In this document: positions 5,774 through 7,023 of the stretch, one piece after another
Layout of the letters: each line of letters starts with the position of its first letter
Position numbering within the stretch: the first letter of the stretch is position 1
NCBI GenBank assembly: GCA_022709925.1
Contig: JAKLHX010000059.1
Coordinates: forward strand, 1 to 7,023
DNA from: Candidatus Margulisiibacteriota bacterium
GTDB taxonomy: Bacteria; Margulisbacteria; WOR-1; JAKLHX01
DNA: 7,023 bases
Direction: 5' to 3'
Notes under the pieces: generated by a model
What the model saw: the letters and a program-made list of their open reading frames with translations, nothing else
Told to the model about the DNA's origin: nothing
Databases searched by the model: none
Translations under genes and position numbers: made by a program

Positions 5774-6916
5774 ATGATATACCTCAATAATGCCGCGACT
5801 ACCAAAGATAAGCCGAAAGAAGTATTTGAGGCGGTCCAAAAGTTCATTTTAGGCAATAATGTAAGCCCGGGCAGGGGCGCGGACATGCTTTCCGTGGAAG
5901 CAGATTCGATATTGACCGAAGCCCGTATCTCGCTTGCAAGACTTTTCAATGCCGAAGACCCTAAACAGATCGTTTTTACCTTAAATTGTTCCGACGCGTT
6001 AAATACGGCAATAAAAGGCGTCTTAAAACAGGGCGACCATGTCCTTGTAAGCTCAATTGAACACAATTCAATAGTGAGGCCATTAAGGTCCCTGGAAAGA
6101 CAGGGGATCGAGGTGGAGATCGTTCCTGTCGATCCCAAGACCTATGCGGTCGATCCGCAAGAGGTCTCAAAACGCTTTAAGAAGAGTACAAAACTGGTCG
6201 CAATGCTTCATGCTTCAAATGTTATCGGGGCGGTCCAACCGATAGGAGAGATCGGAGCTGAAACAAAAAAAAGCGGAATTTTGTTCCTTGTTGATGCGGC
6301 TCAAACGGCAGGCATTTATAATATTGATGTCCAAAATATGAACATAGATCTTCTGGCTTTTGCCGGGCACAAAGGATTGATGGGGCCGCAGGGGACAGGA
6401 GGGTTGTATATAAAAGAAGGAATAGACATCGAGGCATTCAGGCACGGCGGCACGGGTTCTCAGTCGGAACTGGAGACACAACCGGAGATAATGCCTGACA
6501 AATTTGAGACTGGCACTCCGAATACGCCCGGGATCGCAGGGCTAAAGGCCTCCGTAGATTATATTTTGAGAGAAGGTACGGACAAAATAAAACAACATTC
6601 GCAAGAACTTACAAGTATTTTGTTAGATGGCTTGAAGGGCATCGAAAGGGTCAAGGTCTACGGGCCTCTCGATGCAAAAAAACAGGCGTCGGTGATATCT
6701 TTTAATGTATCCGGAACAGACCCAAAGGTCGTTGGCGATATTTTAGAAAAGAAATTCGGGATCATTGTGAGGACCGGTCTTCATTGTGCCCCTTTCTGCC
6801 ACAAAACAATAGGCACATTCCCGAAAGGGACGGTGAGGATTTCAACAGGATATTTTAATACAAAAGCCGACGTAGAAACCGCGATAAGCGCAATAAAGGA
6901 TATTGCCGGATCTTAA
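5774..6916 (+). CDS. Cysteine desulfurase family protein (aminotransferase class V, EF2568-like)
   Basis: A PLP enzyme expected to take sulfur from cysteine as a persulfide for Fe-S clusters or other sulfur uses. From the ATG at 5774 it has 380 residues and begins MIYLNNAATT, as relatives do. A TTG one codon earlier (5771) is the alternative. Motifs are SPGRGADMLS (31-40), EHNS with the PLP-stacking H97, D174 in LVDAAQTAG, PLP Lys K200 in AGHKGLMGPQGTGG, and the persulfide Cys C338 in GLHCAPFCHKTIGT. The overall pattern resembles the EF2568-like subfamily, whose exact role is not settled, more than IscS or SufS. In some genomes that subfamily is linked to selenium-dependent molybdenum hydroxylase clusters. 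No scaffold (IscU/SufU), SelD or tRNA-thiolation gene is in view. C341, three residues after the catalytic Cys, stands where I recall Ala in relatives. No Shine-Dalgarno sequence lies near the start, so coupling to trxA is likely. The last 4 bp overlap a convergent gene. Confidence 0.9.
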   Translation: MIYLNNAATTKDKPKEVFEAVQKFILGNNVSPGRGADMLSVEADSILTEARISLARLFNAEDPKQIVFTLNCSDALNTAIKGVLKQGDHVLVSSIEHNSIVRPLRSLERQGIEVEIVPVDPKTYAVDPQEVSKRFKKSTKLVAMLHASNVIGAVQPIGEIGAETKKSGILFLVDAAQTAGIYNIDVQNMNIDLLAFAGHKGLMGPQGTGGLYIKEGIDIEAFRHGGTGSQSELETQPEIMPDKFETGTPNTPGIAGLKASVDYILREGTDKIKQHSQELTSILLDGLKGIERVKVYGPLDAKKQASVISFNVSGTDPKVVGDILEKKFGIIVRTGLHCAPFCHKTIGTFPKGTVRISTGYFNTKADVETAISAIKDIAGS

Positions 6917-7023
6917 CTGTGAGTGTATTTTATGACCTTTACCTTTTCTTGGGTTACTAGACCCTCTTTTATCGTCTCATCCAGGAAAGGCAGTATTTTA
7001 GAGATATTTTCTTCTGTGTCGAC
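6913..7023 (-). CDS. DUF190 family protein, C-terminal fragment (5' end outside the window)
   Basis: On the - strand the frame is open from the right edge to a TAA at 6915-6913, giving 36 residues. They begin VDTEENISKILPFLDETIKE and end with GLVTQEKVKVIKYTHS. The pattern of D-T/E-E-x-I-x-x-x-L-P-x-L-D-E, then K-E-G-L-V-T, then K-V-x-V-I-K-Y matches the C-terminus of DUF190 (PF02641), small proteins of about 100-115 residues with a PII-like ferredoxin fold. In many genomes they sit beside crcB/fluC, the fluoride exporter, so such a gene may lie just beyond the edge. The fragment overlaps the convergent cysteine desulfurase stop by 4 bp. Function is unproven in the family, and the call rests on a short stretch recognised by pattern. 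Confidence 0.72.
   Translation of the reverse strand, partial: VDTEENISKILPFLDETIKEGLVTQEKVKVIKYTHS

Noticed and set aside
1..7023. CRISPR array, insertion sequence, tRNA/rRNA or defence genes
   Set aside because: I found no spaced direct repeats, transposase motifs, cloverleaf-like tRNA patterns or defence-domain motifs. Almost all bases are taken up by metabolic genes.

Overview
The window reads as part of an anaerobic or facultative bacterial chromosome from a little-characterised lineage. The codons are rich in ATA, AGG and AAA, base composition is moderate, and genes are tightly packed with start/stop contacts and tail-to-tail overlaps. HypF (maturation of [NiFe]-hydrogenase) and an oxygen-sensitive class I two-subunit fumarase suit an H2-metabolising anaerobe. 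I cannot assign a phylum from the sequence alone. An uncultivated candidate-phylum bacterium is a guess.

Layout. (1) 2-874 is the C-terminal part of HypF, cut by the left edge. (2) After a short gap with an extended -10 promoter, 941-3774 is a three-gene TCA-cycle operon on the + strand: isocitrate dehydrogenase, malate dehydrogenase and the fumarase alpha subunit. The genes touch or overlap. (3) 3767-4786 on the - strand is an unrecognised helical protein gene that overlaps the end of fumA by 8 bp. (4) 4881-5381 on the + strand is the fumarase beta subunit, transcribed divergently from the unknown gene. It has a TATAAT box so close to its ATG that the message may be leaderless. (5) A strong GC-rich palindrome precedes thioredoxin (5447-5770), which is followed with almost no gap by a cysteine desulfurase family enzyme (5774-6916). 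(6) The right edge holds the last 36 codons of a DUF190 (PII-like) gene on the - strand, overlapping the desulfurase stop.

How they fit together. Icd, Mdh and FumA/FumB interconvert isocitrate/2-oxoglutarate, oxaloacetate/malate and malate/fumarate. This gives a partial TCA segment that can run oxidatively or reductively. FumA needs an oxygen-sensitive [4Fe-4S] cluster. The downstream cysteine desulfurase family protein could supply sulfur, and thioredoxin could supply reductant, but that link is inference from proximity.

The most unusual point is that the two obligate fumarase subunits, normally adjacent or fused, are separated by an unknown gene of about 1 kb on the opposite strand, although both subunits look intact. 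I see no CRISPR array, transposase, tRNA, rRNA or recognisable defence system.
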